Source: JAPWJZ01 sp035626855
GTDB taxonomy: Bacteria; Pseudomonadota; Alphaproteobacteria; Micavibrionales; UBA2020
Length of the DNA: 63,435 nucleotides
Direction of reading: 5' to 3'
Assembly: GCA_035626855.1 (NCBI GenBank)
Contig: DASPMW010000106.1
Coordinates: forward strand, 1 to 63,435
The notes under the pieces: model-generated
What the model was told of the DNA's origin: nothing
The model's input: the letters and a program-made list of their open reading frames with translations, nothing else
Databases searched by the model: none
Program-made: the position numbers and the translations under genes
In this document: positions 7,942 to 16,716 of the stretch, in pieces
How the letters are laid out: each line of letters begins with the position of its first letter
Numbering within the stretch: the first letter of the stretch is position 1

Positions 7942-10446
7942 GTGACCGCACCCAACACCCATAACGACGGCTTCTTCCTCGAGAAAAAGCCCGAGAAGCT
8001 CGATACCGCCGAAAGCGTTCGCAACGCCAAGGCGCTGTTCCTGTTCATGTGCGGCGTTGCCTATGTTTTTCTGGCGATCGGCGTCGTTTATATGCGGCTT
8101 CATGGCGGCTTCGGCTGGTCGCTGATCGGCATATATTTTTACGGCCTCATCGGCGGGCTTGCCTTCCTGATGCTCAACCGCAGCTATTCGGACGCCGACC
8201 GCAGCCGCAAGATCCTGACCGAGGTGCTGGAAAAAAGCGCGGAGGCGCGCGCGATCAGCGACGCAGCCGGCAAGACGATCTACAGCAACGCGCGCTTTAA
8301 CAAGATGGTCGAAGGTCTCGGCACGCCCTCCATCTCCGCCTTCACGCGCCTGTTCGAGCATTCCAAGAAAATCGAAAAAACGCTGGAGGACCTGCAGAAC
8401 AAGGCTTCGCCCGCCGGTTCCGCCGCGACCGAGGTGCAAACCCGCCTGCGCGGCAAGACCGTGTGGTTCCAGGTCACCTGCCAGTACATCATCGGCTGGC
8501 CGGGCTATGTCCACTGGCGCTTCGACGACATCACGCATCGCTACCAGATGGAAGCGGCGATCCGCGAGGAGCGGGAAAAGCTGCGCGACTTCACCGACAA
8601 TGCGCCGGTCGGTTTCTTCTCGGTCGACGAGGAAGGCCGGCTGCAATTCGCGAACGATACGCTGCTCCGCCTGCTCGGCGCCGACGCGCGCACCATCATC
8701 GGCAAGACCAGGCTGCACGACTTCCTCGTCAACCCGCCGATCGCGGGCAAGCCCTATGACTGCTTCGAGGGCGGCGGCTACCACCAGCATGGCGAGCTGT
8801 TGATGAAGGGCGCGGGCGGCCGCGTTTTCAAGGCCGCCATTACCCACTCGATCACCAAGGACGAGGAAGGCAAAGTCATTTCCCGCTCCGTCGTCTATGA
8901 CATGACGACCGAGCAGAAGATGCAGCAGGCTCTTCGCGAATCCGAGGACCGCTTCGAGCGGCTGTTCGAGGAAGCGCCCGTCGGCATCTGCATGCTGACC
9001 GCGGGTGGTATTATCAGCGACGCGAACGCGACGCTTGCGACCATGCTGCGCCTGCCCGTCAACGCGCTGAACGGCAAGTCGCTGCTCTCCTTCATCGCCA
9101 AGGACGCGCAGCACAAGGCGGAGGACTGGCTGAAGCACCTCGCCCGCGGCGAGCAGTCGGAGCCTTTCGTCGAAGTCCCCATCAAGGGCTCGATCGAAAT
9201 CGTCGCCCAGATCTACGCACGGAAATTCAAGGCGGGCGATAATTTCGTGCTGCATTTCATCGACCTGACCGAGCAGAAAAAGCTCGAAAAGCAGATGACG
9301 CAAAGCCAGAAGATGCAGGCCGTCGGCCAGCTCGCGGGCGGCATCGCGCACGACTTCAATAACCTGCTGACCGCCATGATCGGCTTCTGCGACCTGCTGC
9401 TCCTGCGCCACAAGCCCGGCGACCCCAGCTTCGCCGACATCATGCAGATCAAGCAAAACGCCAACCGAGCCGCCAACCTCGTGCGCCAGTTGCTTGCCTT
9501 CTCCCGCCAGCAGACATTGCAGCCGCGCATGCTCGACCTCGCCGAAGTGCTGTCCGAACTCTCGCACCTGCTGCGCCGCCTGATCGGCGCGAATATCGAG
9601 CTGCGCCTCAACCACTCGGCCGATATCAGCCTCATCAAGGCCGACCAGGGTCAGATGGAGCAGGTGCTGATCAACCTTGTCGTCAACGCGCGCGACGCGA
9701 TGCCCGCGGGCGGCAAGCTCACCATCCGCACCTCCAACCTCGCCACGAAAACGCCGACCAAGCTCTCGAACGACGAACTGCTGCCGCCCGGCGACTGGGC
9801 GATGATCGAGGTCGAGGATACCGGCACCGGCATCAACCCCGATATCATGCCCCGCATCTTCGAGCCGTTCTTCTCGACCAAGGAAGTCGGCGCGGGTACC
9901 GGCCTTGGCCTTGCGACCGTGCACGGCATCGTCCACCAGACGGGCGGCTACCTGTCGGTCAAATCGACGGTCGGCCAAGGCACAACCTTCATCATCTACC
10001 TGCCCCGCTTCGCCGAAACCGCGGGCGCGAAAAAACCGGAAGCGGTCGAGGAAAAACCGGCGACCAGCGACCTCACCGGCTCCGCCAAGATCCTGCTGGT
10101 GGAGGATGAAGACGCGGTGCGCACCTTCTCCGCCCGCGCGCTGTCGAACAAGGGCTACCAGGTGATGGACGCGCCGGGCGGCGTCGCGGCGCTCAAGATT
10201 CTCGACGAGAAAAAATTCCAGCCCGAGATCCTTGTGACCGACGTCATGATGCCGGAAATGGACGGCACGACGCTGGCGAAACAGGTCAAAGAAAAATATC
10301 CGCAGATTAAAATCATCTTTATTTCCGGCTATGCCGAGGACCGCTTCAAGGAGCATCTCGGCGCCGACGTCTATTTCCTTCCCAAGCCATTTACGCTCAA
10401 GCAACTGGCAACAAAGGTGAAGGAAGTCATCGAGAACAAGGGCTGA
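7942..10446 (+). CDS. cckA: CckA-type hybrid sensor histidine kinase
   Basis: CckA relays phosphate through ChpT to CtrA and CpdR, coupling cell cycle and motility in alphaproteobacteria. The roughly 834-residue protein has two N-terminal membrane helices, PAS-like domains, a HisKA domain with the phospho-accepting His in GGIAHDFNN (H470), an ATPase domain (VVNARDAMPAGG; GTGLGLATVHG) and a C-terminal receiver with Asp767 in VTDVMMPEMDG. I chose GTG 7942 with AGGAA upstream; a GTG about 69 bases earlier is possible but adds implausible residues. The receiver gene 10451 follows by 4 bases. Confidence 0.9.
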   Translation: MTAPNTHNDGFFLEKKPEKLDTAESVRNAKALFLFMCGVAYVFLAIGVVYMRLHGGFGWSLIGIYFYGLIGGLAFLMLNRSYSDADRSRKILTEVLEKSAEARAISDAAGKTIYSNARFNKMVEGLGTPSISAFTRLFEHSKKIEKTLEDLQNKASPAGSAATEVQTRLRGKTVWFQVTCQYIIGWPGYVHWRFDDITHRYQMEAAIREEREKLRDFTDNAPVGFFSVDEEGRLQFANDTLLRLLGADARTIIGKTRLHDFLVNPPIAGKPYDCFEGGGYHQHGELLMKGAGGRVFKAAITHSITKDEEGKVISRSVVYDMTTEQKMQQALRESEDRFERLFEEAPVGICMLTAGGIISDANATLATMLRLPVNALNGKSLLSFIAKDAQHKAEDWLKHLARGEQSEPFVEVPIKGSIEIVAQIYARKFKAGDNFVLHFIDLTEQKKLEKQMTQSQKMQAVGQLAGGIAHDFNNLLTAMIGFCDLLLLRHKPGDPSFADIMQIKQNANRAANLVRQLLAFSRQQTLQPRMLDLAEVLSELSHLLRRLIGANIELRLNHSADISLIKADQGQMEQVLINLVVNARDAMPAGGKLTIRTSNLATKTPTKLSNDELLPPGDWAMIEVEDTGTGINPDIMPRIFEPFFSTKEVGAGTGLGLATVHGIVHQTGGYLSVKSTVGQGTTFIIYLPRFAETAGAKKPEAVEEKPATSDLTGSAKILLVEDEDAVRTFSARALSNKGYQVMDAPGGVAALKILDEKKFQPEILVTDVMMPEMDGTTLAKQVKEKYPQIKIIFISGYAEDRFKEHLGADVYFLPKPFTLKQLATKVKEVIENKG

Positions 10447-10450
10447 TCTC

Positions 10451-10999
10451 ATGGCTTACGACTTCAGTGACGTCAAGGTACTGGTGGTGGAAACCTCCCC
10501 GCCCCTGTTCGACCTAGTCAAAGGCGTGCTGACATTTTTCACCGTCCCTGAATCCTCGATCCATTCTGCCTTCGGCGTGGAGGAAGCCTATGCCAAGTTC
10601 GCCGCGGAAAACCACGACCTGCTGATCGTCGACTGGCTTGAAAACCCCGATCGCGGGCTGACGCTGACCAAGCGGCTGCGCAGCGACAGCACCTGCCCCA
10701 ACCCCTTCGTGCCGATCCTTATGACCGCGGGCTCGGGCCACCAGAACCGCGTCATCAAGGCGCGCGACGCGGGCGTTTCCGACTATCTTGTGAAGCCCTT
10801 CACCGCCCGCGCCCTCGCGCTCAAGATCGAGAATATCGTCGAGCATCCGCGCTCCTTCGTGCTGGCCGAAACCTATACCGGCCCCGACCGGCGCCGCAAG
10901 AACGTCAAGATCGACTTCCCCGACCGCCGCGCCGAGCTGATCAATCCCGCCATGCCCGTCGCCTTCCGCAAAGACATCGACGGCAAGGGAAAGAAATAG
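10451..10999 (+). CDS. Receiver-domain protein with atypical acid pocket
   Basis: A 182-residue single receiver-domain protein with a basic C-terminal tail (GPDRRRKNVK). The phospho-accepting Asp is in LLIVDWLENP, the Thr switch in LMTAG, and the Lys in DYLVKPF. The usual acidic pair after strand 1 is replaced by VVETSP, leaving one acidic residue. It starts 4 bases after cckA and 2 bases before the P-loop gene, so an operon is likely. Partner and output are unknown; a link to CckA is inference. Confidence 0.85.
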   Translation: MAYDFSDVKVLVVETSPPLFDLVKGVLTFFTVPESSIHSAFGVEEAYAKFAAENHDLLIVDWLENPDRGLTLTKRLRSDSTCPNPFVPILMTAGSGHQNRVIKARDAGVSDYLVKPFTARALALKIENIVEHPRSFVLAETYTGPDRRRKNVKIDFPDRRAELINPAMPVAFRKDIDGKGKK

Positions 11000-11001
11000 C
11001 G

Positions 11002-11559
11002 ATGTTCTGGACCAACCTTGCGGTGACGCTGCTTGCGCTCGTGCTCGCCGTGCTGCTGCGGGACTGGCGCAACCGCTGCCGCAGGCCGGTCATCTATATC
11101 GTTCAGGGCTTCCTCGCCGCCGGTAAGACCACCTATTCAAAACAGCTTGCCGCTAAAACCGGGGCGCTCCGCCTCAACGCTGATGAATACTGCGCCGGGA
11201 ATTTTACGCAAGGACAGCTCGACGCGGACTGGGAATCCTGTTTCGCCGCTGCCGTCGCGGCGCTCTGGCAAGTCGCGGAGGCGCAGGTAAAATCCGGCAA
11301 CAGCGTCATCCTCGATTTCGGATTCTGGGACCGCGCCTCCCGCGACCATGCCCGCGCCCGCGCGGCCGAATGGAAGGCGAAGGCATCGCTCGTTTATCTC
11401 GATGTACCGGCGGATGTACTGCTGGAGCGGCTCAAAACGCGTACCAGCGCTGTCGCCGAGCGCAACCGCGCCAATTTTCACGAGATCAAAAAGCACTTCC
11501 AGCCGCCACAGCCGGACGAGCATGCCGTCGTCATTCGTGAAGATGTGGGGGTCCGATAA
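11002..11559 (+). CDS. Membrane-anchored P-loop kinase-like protein
   Basis: A 185-residue protein with an N-terminal transmembrane helix (about residues 4-22), a basic stretch, then a Walker A motif GFLAAGKTTYSK and helices typical of zeta-toxin/AAA_33 kinases (SVILDFGFWDRASRD; VYLDVPADVLLERLKTR). It probably phosphorylates a small substrate, but the substrate is not evident. A membrane anchor is unusual for this family, which is normally soluble. No antitoxin gene is adjacent, arguing against a toxin-antitoxin role. Confidence 0.75.
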   Translation: MFWTNLAVTLLALVLAVLLRDWRNRCRRPVIYIVQGFLAAGKTTYSKQLAAKTGALRLNADEYCAGNFTQGQLDADWESCFAAAVAALWQVAEAQVKSGNSVILDFGFWDRASRDHARARAAEWKAKASLVYLDVPADVLLERLKTRTSAVAERNRANFHEIKKHFQPPQPDEHAVVIREDVGVR

Positions 11560-11725
11560 GCGGATATCACGGTTGCGCGGTACTCGTCCGTCCATCCCCC
11601 TGTAATCACGATCAATATATATTCCCATAACGTCGATTTTCGTTGACAGAATCAGGTGAAAACTGTTCTCATGCAAATGGCCGGCAGCCAGCCCCCGCAG
11701 TACATAATGAACAGGAACCCGACGC

Positions 11726-13396
11726 ATGAAGGATCATCAGCGCCAGACTCTTGTGAAACTCTCGGCGGTTGCGGCCTTTGCCTCGGTCGCGGCGACTGCC
11801 CTGTTCGCCCCCTTTGCGATGAAAAATAACAATAAAACGCCGGCCCCGCCGCCGCCCAAGCCGAGCGGCAAAACCGTGAAAGTCACCCCGCCCTTCCGCA
11901 CGGCCGCCGAAAAGAAAACAACGACGGTTACCGCTCCCTCCGGCTTCCTGTGGAATGTCACAGAGACGAAAGCACCTGATTTCTTCGCACAGAACAGTTC
12001 GCTCTCGCTCTCGCTGGCGACACCGCAGCCAAATCCGCTTTTCAACATCGATGTCAAGCTCGGCCCGACGCCGCAGGAAACGGCAAAACAAAAGGCCTAT
12101 GCCGAACACCTGAAACGCGCCCAGAAAATCCGGGCCGCGCATGAGGCGAAGGTAGACGCGCTGCGAGACCGCCTCAATGACGGCCTCATGGCCTATACCA
12201 ATGCCGCGCTGTCTCAGGGCATCGGGCGCAACATCCCAGCCGAAAAGGGCCCTGACAACGCCGCAGCCGCCTTCGTTTACCAGGCGGCGCAGCTGGCCTT
12301 CCACGGCTTCACCAGCGCCGCGCCCGAAAAAGGCGTGAAGAAAAAAGACATCAAAGTATTCGACGGCACCGCCGTCGCGCAACTCACCGGCTCCTCCGCC
12401 CACCAGATCAACGCGGTTGCCGCCGCCGTCAAGACGCCGCGCCTCGCCAGGGACAGCGTCAACATCGAAACCCTGAAGCCCGGCATGATCATCGGCATCG
12501 AGGAAAATAAAAGCGGCAAAATCGACAAGACCGCCATCACCTATCTCGACGCCGAAAAAGGCCGGCTGATCGTTGCGATGGGCGTCGCGGGCGCGGGCGT
12601 CAAAATCATGACGGCGCGCGACTTCCTGCAACAGGCGGCGGAGCGCGGCGATATCTTGCAGGCGGCCGATATCGTCCCCTATATCGCCGCCAAGGGCGCC
12701 GCGCCGAAAACCAAATTCAAATACGATACCTCGCCCGACGCGCTGGCCGGCATCGGCGCCGATGAAGGCGCGTTCCTGCGCGCCACGATCAGCATGGGCA
12801 TCGAGCAATACACCAAGGACGCGGTCCGGCGCGGCGTCACGTATTCATTCGGCGACGACAGCGGCAAGACCTCCATCGACTGCAGCGGCTTCGTGCGCAA
12901 ATGCGTGCTGAATGCGCAGGCGCACGTCGTCGGCAGCCCGATCGTGAAGGGCGCGGACGAGGAATTCCCACGCGTTTCGGTCGACCAGTTCACGAAACTC
13001 GAAACTGTCACCGGCGCAGTGCTCGCGGGCGATACACTGTCGGTCAAGACGTTGCGCGAAGGCATGGTCATCGCCATGGATCACGGCCCCAGCTTCAAGG
13101 ACGGGGAGCAGTGGGATGCGGGGCGCGAGCGCGGCATCGACCATATCGGCATCGTTTACCGCGACTCCGCGACACGCCAGCTGATGCTTGCCGAAAGCTC
13201 GGGCGGCATCGGCGTCCATGCCACGCGCCTGCCCGATTTCCTCGAAAAGAAAAAGGACCGCGGCGCGAAACTCTATGGCGTCGATCTCGTCGCCTATGCC
13301 GCGAAGCAGGGCTGGAAACCAACCGAAAAAACCATTACCGTGAAGGCCGCGAAATCCAGAAAGCCCGCCGGGGCGGCAAAGCATAAAAACTCCTGA
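11726..13396 (+). CDS. Exported NlpC/P60-like cysteine peptidase
   Basis: A 556-residue protein with an N-terminal hydrophobic segment (about residues 8-30), a proline-rich linker, a long region without recognisable motif, and a C-terminal NlpC/P60-like domain. The candidate catalytic residues are Cys386 in DCSGFV and His473 in DHIGIVY. It probably cuts peptidoglycan stem peptides in the periplasm. The N-terminal roughly 350 residues are unassigned and may be a targeting domain. A TTGACA at 11643 is a weak promoter candidate. The Lys/Ala-rich tail is ordinary for wall enzymes. Confidence 0.8.
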   Translation: MKDHQRQTLVKLSAVAAFASVAATALFAPFAMKNNNKTPAPPPPKPSGKTVKVTPPFRTAAEKKTTTVTAPSGFLWNVTETKAPDFFAQNSSLSLSLATPQPNPLFNIDVKLGPTPQETAKQKAYAEHLKRAQKIRAAHEAKVDALRDRLNDGLMAYTNAALSQGIGRNIPAEKGPDNAAAAFVYQAAQLAFHGFTSAAPEKGVKKKDIKVFDGTAVAQLTGSSAHQINAVAAAVKTPRLARDSVNIETLKPGMIIGIEENKSGKIDKTAITYLDAEKGRLIVAMGVAGAGVKIMTARDFLQQAAERGDILQAADIVPYIAAKGAAPKTKFKYDTSPDALAGIGADEGAFLRATISMGIEQYTKDAVRRGVTYSFGDDSGKTSIDCSGFVRKCVLNAQAHVVGSPIVKGADEEFPRVSVDQFTKLETVTGAVLAGDTLSVKTLREGMVIAMDHGPSFKDGEQWDAGRERGIDHIGIVYRDSATRQLMLAESSGGIGVHATRLPDFLEKKKDRGAKLYGVDLVAYAAKQGWKPTEKTITVKAAKSRKPAGAAKHKNS

Positions 13397-13418
13397 CGGT
13401 TTCGCGCGAAGGTCATCC

Positions 13419-14093
13419 ATGCGCGACACATCCCCGCTCGACAATCCGATCTGGCATGCGCTCAACGAAGCGCACCGGCCGCTTGCCCGCGCCGCGGGAC
13501 TGGCCGCGCGCTATCCGGCCGATGTCTCGCCCTTCGCGGGTCTTCAGGAATACACCCAGGCCGCCTTCGACGACCTGGCAGCATTGGTAGAGCCCGGCCA
13601 GACCATTGCGCTGTTTACGCGCCAGCCAGTCGCCGTCCCGGACGGCTGGGCCATCGAGCGTGCCGTGACGATCGGCCAGATGCTCTGCCACGACCTGCAG
13701 CCGCAGGAGGGGCCTCATCCCTTGCGCCTGACAGACGACGACGTGCCGGAAATGCTCGATCTCGTGAAGCGCACCGAGCCGGGGCCGTTCCTGCCCCGCA
13801 CCAACCGCATGGGCAGCTATTACGGCTATCGCGATAACGGCAGGCTTGTCGCCATGACGGGCATGCGCCTTGGTCTTGCCGGCTTCGCGGAAATCAGCGC
13901 GGTCTGCACCGATCCCGATTTCCGCGGGCAGGGTCTAGCCGGGATGCTCAGCACCTATGTCGCGCGGGAAATCATCAGCGGCGGCCGCCATCCCTTCCTC
14001 CATTACCGGCTCGATAACCCCGCCCGGCACCTGTATGAGAAGCTGGGTTTCCAGCCCAATGGCACGATTGAGCTGACAATCTGCACCCGCTAG
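13419..14093 (+). CDS. GNAT-family N-acetyltransferase (FR47-like)
   Basis: A 224-residue protein with an unassigned N-terminal half and a C-terminal GNAT fold. The acetyl-CoA-binding motif is visible (VCTDPDFRGQGLAGML, RGQGLAG), followed by LDNPARHLYEKLGF, the usual family end. It probably acetylates an amine on a small molecule or protein; the substrate cannot be read from sequence. It follows the peptidase gene by 22 bases and may share its transcript. Confidence 0.85.
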   Translation: MRDTSPLDNPIWHALNEAHRPLARAAGLAARYPADVSPFAGLQEYTQAAFDDLAALVEPGQTIALFTRQPVAVPDGWAIERAVTIGQMLCHDLQPQEGPHPLRLTDDDVPEMLDLVKRTEPGPFLPRTNRMGSYYGYRDNGRLVAMTGMRLGLAGFAEISAVCTDPDFRGQGLAGMLSTYVAREIISGGRHPFLHYRLDNPARHLYEKLGFQPNGTIELTICTR

Positions 14094-14135
14094 GGCTCGT
14101 GGGAAAATTTTCCACATAGTTTTCAATAACTTAGC

Positions 14136-14161
14136 GGAACTTATGTTCCTGATCAGGCGTT
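14136..14161 (+). promoter_or_regulatory. EcfG-type promoter GGAAC-N17-CGTT
   Basis: GGAAC (14136-14140) and CGTT (14158-14161) match the alphaproteobacterial general-stress sigma factor consensus with a 17-base spacer. It lies about 39 bases upstream of the response regulator ATG at 14200. Confidence 0.75.
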
Positions 14162-14199
14162 TTCATTGGGAACAGGGGTAAGTTTTGGGCTTTTTGAAC

Positions 14200-14589
14200 A
14201 TGTTACAACCGCCGACATGTAACGCCTCCGCGCAGAAGACCATCCTGCTCGTCGAGGACGATGATGATCTGCGCGACATGATGCGCAACATTCTAGAAAC
14301 AGCGGGATTCCACGTTATCGAGGCGACGACGGCAGACAGCGTCATCGCCGTCTTAAGCGCGCCGCACGATGTGGCTCTTGTCTTTACCGATGTCGCCCTG
14401 CCCGGCCAGGCCGACGGCTTTACCCTCGCCCGCATGGTGCGGGAGGCAATGCCGGATGTACCGGTCCTTGTGACCTCCGGCAAAGTGCCGCGCAACCAGG
14501 TGCCGGACGGGGTCACTTTCATCCCCAAGCCCTATATCCTCGCCAAGGTCCTCCAGAACATCCAGGAAGCCCTGCATACGGCCTGTTAG
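14200..14589 (+). CDS. Single-domain response regulator
   Basis: A receiver-only protein of about 129 residues: acidic pocket LLVEDDDD, phospho-accepting Asp in VFTDVALPG, switch Ser/Thr in LVTSGK, and Lys in FIPKPY. There is no output domain, so it probably acts through protein contact or as a phosphate sink. The start may be ATG 14200 or TTG 14185, the latter with GGGG upstream. The EcfG-type promoter directly upstream places it in the general stress response by inference. Confidence 0.88.
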   Translation: MLQPPTCNASAQKTILLVEDDDDLRDMMRNILETAGFHVIEATTADSVIAVLSAPHDVALVFTDVALPGQADGFTLARMVREAMPDVPVLVTSGKVPRNQVPDGVTFIPKPYILAKVLQNIQEALHTAC

Positions 14590-14591
14590 GC

Positions 14592-15698
14592 TTATTGTGG
14601 CCGCGGCGCTTCCTGCGCGTCCCGGTCGGCAGGCACCTCCATCTCACGCGTCACAACGGTTTCGCTCGTGCTGCGCGTATGGGCGAGGAATTGCGGGTAA
14701 TTGTCGCGGATAAAGACGATCATGTTTTCGCGCAGGTATTGCTGCAGGTCGGAATTCGCGCCCGAATTGTCGGCGCTTGCCAGCAGCCGGATCTGCATGG
14801 CCTTGTCGTTGGTGTCGGTCACCGCGACCGTCTTGACCTTGCCGTTCCAGAGCGGCGTCGCCTTCAGCAGGCGGTCCAGTTCGGCGCGGATCGGCTCGAG
14901 CGGCATCATGTAGTCGACCCACAGGAACACCTGCGTCAACAGGTCCTGCGTCTGGCGGCTCCAGTTCTGGAAGGGCTTTTCGACGAAGTAGTTGATCGGC
15001 AGAATCAGGCGGCGCAGGTCCCAGGTTTTGGCGACGACGTAAGTAAGATTGATTTCCTCGATGGTCGCGAAATCGTTCTCGACGATGATGGAATCGCCGA
15101 TGCGGATCGGCTGCGTGACCGCGATCTGCAGGCCCGTGAAGAAATTCCCCATCGTCTTCTGGGCGGCAAGGCCAAGCACGACGCCCGCAAGACCCGCCGA
15201 AGCAAGCAAGCTGGTGCCGAGCGCGCGCACGGCGTCGAAGGTCATCAGCGCGGCGGAAATGCCGACAATCGTGATCACGGCGATGGCAAGGCGCTTGAGC
15301 ACCCGCACCTGGGTAATGACCATCCGCGCCTCGAGCGTCGTCTGGTCGACGGCGCGGCGGCGGCGCAGCACAACATACGATAGCAGGTTGACGCCGCGAA
15401 TCGCCGCCCAGGCCGCCAGCCAGATAAAGCACATGGTCGAGACGCTGCGCACAACATCTTCATCGAGCCAGTCAAAATCAAAGAATTTGGTCAGCGCCAC
15501 AAGGCAGCCGAGCGCCACCAGCAAAATCGCCGGCGTCTTCAGTTCCGTATAGATGCGGCGGCCGAATTTGGCGTAGCTGAGATCCTTGTGCAGGAGGCGG
15601 TGGCGGATAACGGCAAGCGCCCCCATCAGCGCGAGCCCGGCCAGGGCGACGAGCGCGACTTTCATGAGCTGAGAGGTTTCCGGCATATCCCACTGCAT
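14592..15698 (-). CDS. mscS: MscS-type mechanosensitive ion channel
   Basis: A 368-residue membrane protein: four or five transmembrane segments, then the MscS pore/upper beta domain (SLLASAGLAGVVLGLAAQKT; ADRIGD-like block PIRIGDSIIVENDFATIEEI) and a C-terminal cytoplasmic domain. It would open on membrane tension to relieve hypo-osmotic shock. I chose ATG 15698 as the start just before the first membrane helix; upstream in-frame residues look non-coding. It is convergent with the response regulator and divergent from the DUF892 gene. Confidence 0.88.
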   Translation of the reverse strand: MQWDMPETSQLMKVALVALAGLALMGALAVIRHRLLHKDLSYAKFGRRIYTELKTPAILLVALGCLVALTKFFDFDWLDEDVVRSVSTMCFIWLAAWAAIRGVNLLSYVVLRRRRAVDQTTLEARMVITQVRVLKRLAIAVITIVGISAALMTFDAVRALGTSLLASAGLAGVVLGLAAQKTMGNFFTGLQIAVTQPIRIGDSIIVENDFATIEEINLTYVVAKTWDLRRLILPINYFVEKPFQNWSRQTQDLLTQVFLWVDYMMPLEPIRAELDRLLKATPLWNGKVKTVAVTDTNDKAMQIRLLASADNSGANSDLQQYLRENMIVFIRDNYPQFLAHTRSTSETVVTREMEVPADRDAQEAPRPQ

Positions 15699-15792
15699 AG
15701 CGATTTTCCTTTGCTGATTCACTCGAACGAAAATGCGTGGGAAGCGGGCAGGTTCCCTGGCACTTCTACATTGGGGCGGTTTATTAACCGCC

Positions 15793-15817
15793 GGAACCCC
15801 TGCAGGACCTTCGCGTT
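15793..15817 (+). promoter_or_regulatory. EcfG-type promoter GGAAC-N16-CGTT
   Basis: GGAAC (15793-15797) and CGTT (15814-15817) with a 16-base spacer, ending 42 bases before the DUF892 ATG. This fits direct control by the general-stress ECF sigma factor. Confidence 0.82.
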
Positions 15818-15859
15818 GGCGGGGCAGTTCACCCACCCTCAAAACAAAAGGAACCAGTC

Positions 15860-16366
15860 ATGAACGTCAAATCATTCGAAGATCTCTTCATCATGGAACT
15901 CAGCGATGTGTACAGCGCCGAGAAACAGCTGACCAAAGCACTCAAAAAAATGTCGAAAGCGGCCTCGGACGAGATGCTTGCGGAAGCCTTCATGATGCAC
16001 CTCGAGGAAACCGAGGGCCAGGTGGCGCGCATCGAGGAGCTTGCGAAGAAGGAAGGCCTCACGCTGAAACGCATCAAGTGCGAGGCGATGGAAGGCCTGA
16101 TCGCCGAGGGCCAGGAAGCGATCGACGAGGTCGAGGAAGGCCCCCTGCTCGACGTCGCGCTCATCATGGCCGCGCAGAAGGTCGAGCACTACGAAATCGC
16201 CGCCTACGGCTCGCTCGTCGAACTTTCCAAGCTGCTCGGCTATGCCGATGCGGAGGAACTGCTGAACGAGACGCTGGAGGAAGAAAAAGCAACCGACGTC
16301 AAGCTGACCGAAATCGCGGTCGGCAGCGTCAACGAACAAGCCGAGGCCATGCGCGCCGAGGCATAA
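15860..16366 (+). CDS. DUF892 ferritin-like stress protein (YciE/YciF family)
   Basis: A 168-residue, four-helix, ferritin-like protein. The opening SFEDLFIMELSDVYSAEKQL, and later HLEETEGQVARIEEL and KVEHYEIAAYGSL, carry the Glu/His residues that would bind a di-metal centre in this family. These proteins are linked to desiccation, osmotic and oxidative stress; their exact reaction is not settled. The ribosome site is AAAGGA. The EcfG-type promoter upstream and the DUF3606 gene downstream, each with its own promoter, fit a stress-regulon role. Confidence 0.92.
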   Translation: MNVKSFEDLFIMELSDVYSAEKQLTKALKKMSKAASDEMLAEAFMMHLEETEGQVARIEELAKKEGLTLKRIKCEAMEGLIAEGQEAIDEVEEGPLLDVALIMAAQKVEHYEIAAYGSLVELSKLLGYADAEELLNETLEEEKATDVKLTEIAVGSVNEQAEAMRAEA

Positions 16367-16390
16367 TCCGGCTTTTGCCAGAAAGAACAT

Positions 16391-16422
16391 CGCCGGAACC
16401 CACGGTTCCGGCGGTGCTTTTT
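16391..16422 (+). terminator. Rho-independent terminator after DUF892 gene
   Basis: A perfect ten-base stem (CGCCGGAACC and GGTTCCGGCG) with a CAC loop is followed by a T-run. It separates the DUF892 transcript from the DUF3606 promoter three bases downstream. Confidence 0.85.
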
Positions 16423-16424
16423 CA

Positions 16425-16449
16425 GGAACTTGCCCGCGACCACCGCGTT
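16425..16449 (+). promoter_or_regulatory. EcfG-type promoter GGAAC-N16-CGTT
   Basis: GGAAC (16425-16429) and CGTT (16446-16449) with a 16-base spacer, 30 bases before the DUF3606 ATG and just past a terminator, so it must serve the downstream gene. Confidence 0.82.
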
Positions 16450-16479
16450 GACCTACTGACAACCACACCGGAGGCTAAA

Positions 16480-16650
16480 ATGACAGATGACAAAAATCTC
16501 AAAGGCCAGGACCGCAAGCGCATCAGCCTGCAGGAGGACTACGAAGTCCGCTACTGGACCAAGGAACTTGGCGTGAGCGAAGAAGAGCTTCGCCAGCTAG
16601 TCGCGAAAGTCGGCAACTCGACCGACGCCGTCCGCCAATCGCTACGATAA
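16480..16650 (+). CDS. DUF3606 small stress-associated protein
   Basis: A 56-residue protein with the DUF3606 pattern: a polar start (DRKRISLQEDYEVRYW), then KELGVSEEELRQLVAKVG and a terminal VRQSL. The family is common in alphaproteobacteria, often near stress genes, and has no known biochemical role. The start ATG 16480 has GGAGG six bases upstream. Its own EcfG-type promoter and terminator frame it as a separate unit. Confidence 0.9.
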   Translation: MTDDKNLKGQDRKRISLQEDYEVRYWTKELGVSEEELRQLVAKVGNSTDAVRQSLR

Positions 16651-16661
16651 TTAATGCGTCG

Positions 16662-16696
16662 AAAAGGGGCCCCTGGTATTCGGGGGCCTCTTTTTT
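16662..16696 (+). terminator. Rho-independent terminator after DUF3606 gene
   Basis: GGCCCC and GGGGCC form a stem extended by AAAAGG/TCTTTT pairing and ending in six T. It lies about 20 bases before the cyanophycinase-like ATG, leaving no room for another promoter, so that gene may depend on read-through. Confidence 0.75.
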
Positions 16697-16716
16697 CGTG
16701 AAGACGGAAAAGCCCC

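Noticed and set aside
7897..10452. An 851-codon open frame on the minus strand opposite cckA
   Set aside because: The plus strand encodes a clear hybrid kinase with all motifs; the antisense frame is His/Asp/Arg-rich without family pattern, a GC-codon shadow.
11002..11559. Zeta-type toxin of a toxin-antitoxin pair
   Set aside because: There is no adjacent antitoxin-like gene, and the protein has a membrane helix and sits behind cckA.
11643..11671. TTGACA 80 bases before the NlpC/P60-like gene as a promoter
   Set aside because: The matching -10 (TTCTCA at 17 bases) is too far from consensus to call.
14136..14149. GGAAC-TTAT-GTTCC palindrome as a LexA-type (GAAC-N4-GTTC) operator
   Set aside because: GGAAC here is better explained as the -35 of the EcfG-type promoter, and the gene is not an SOS gene.
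15733..16479. A long plus-strand frame running across the DUF892 gene into DUF3606
   Set aside because: Only its last 57 codons, with their own ribosome site and promoter, are real; the rest is out of frame with DUF892.
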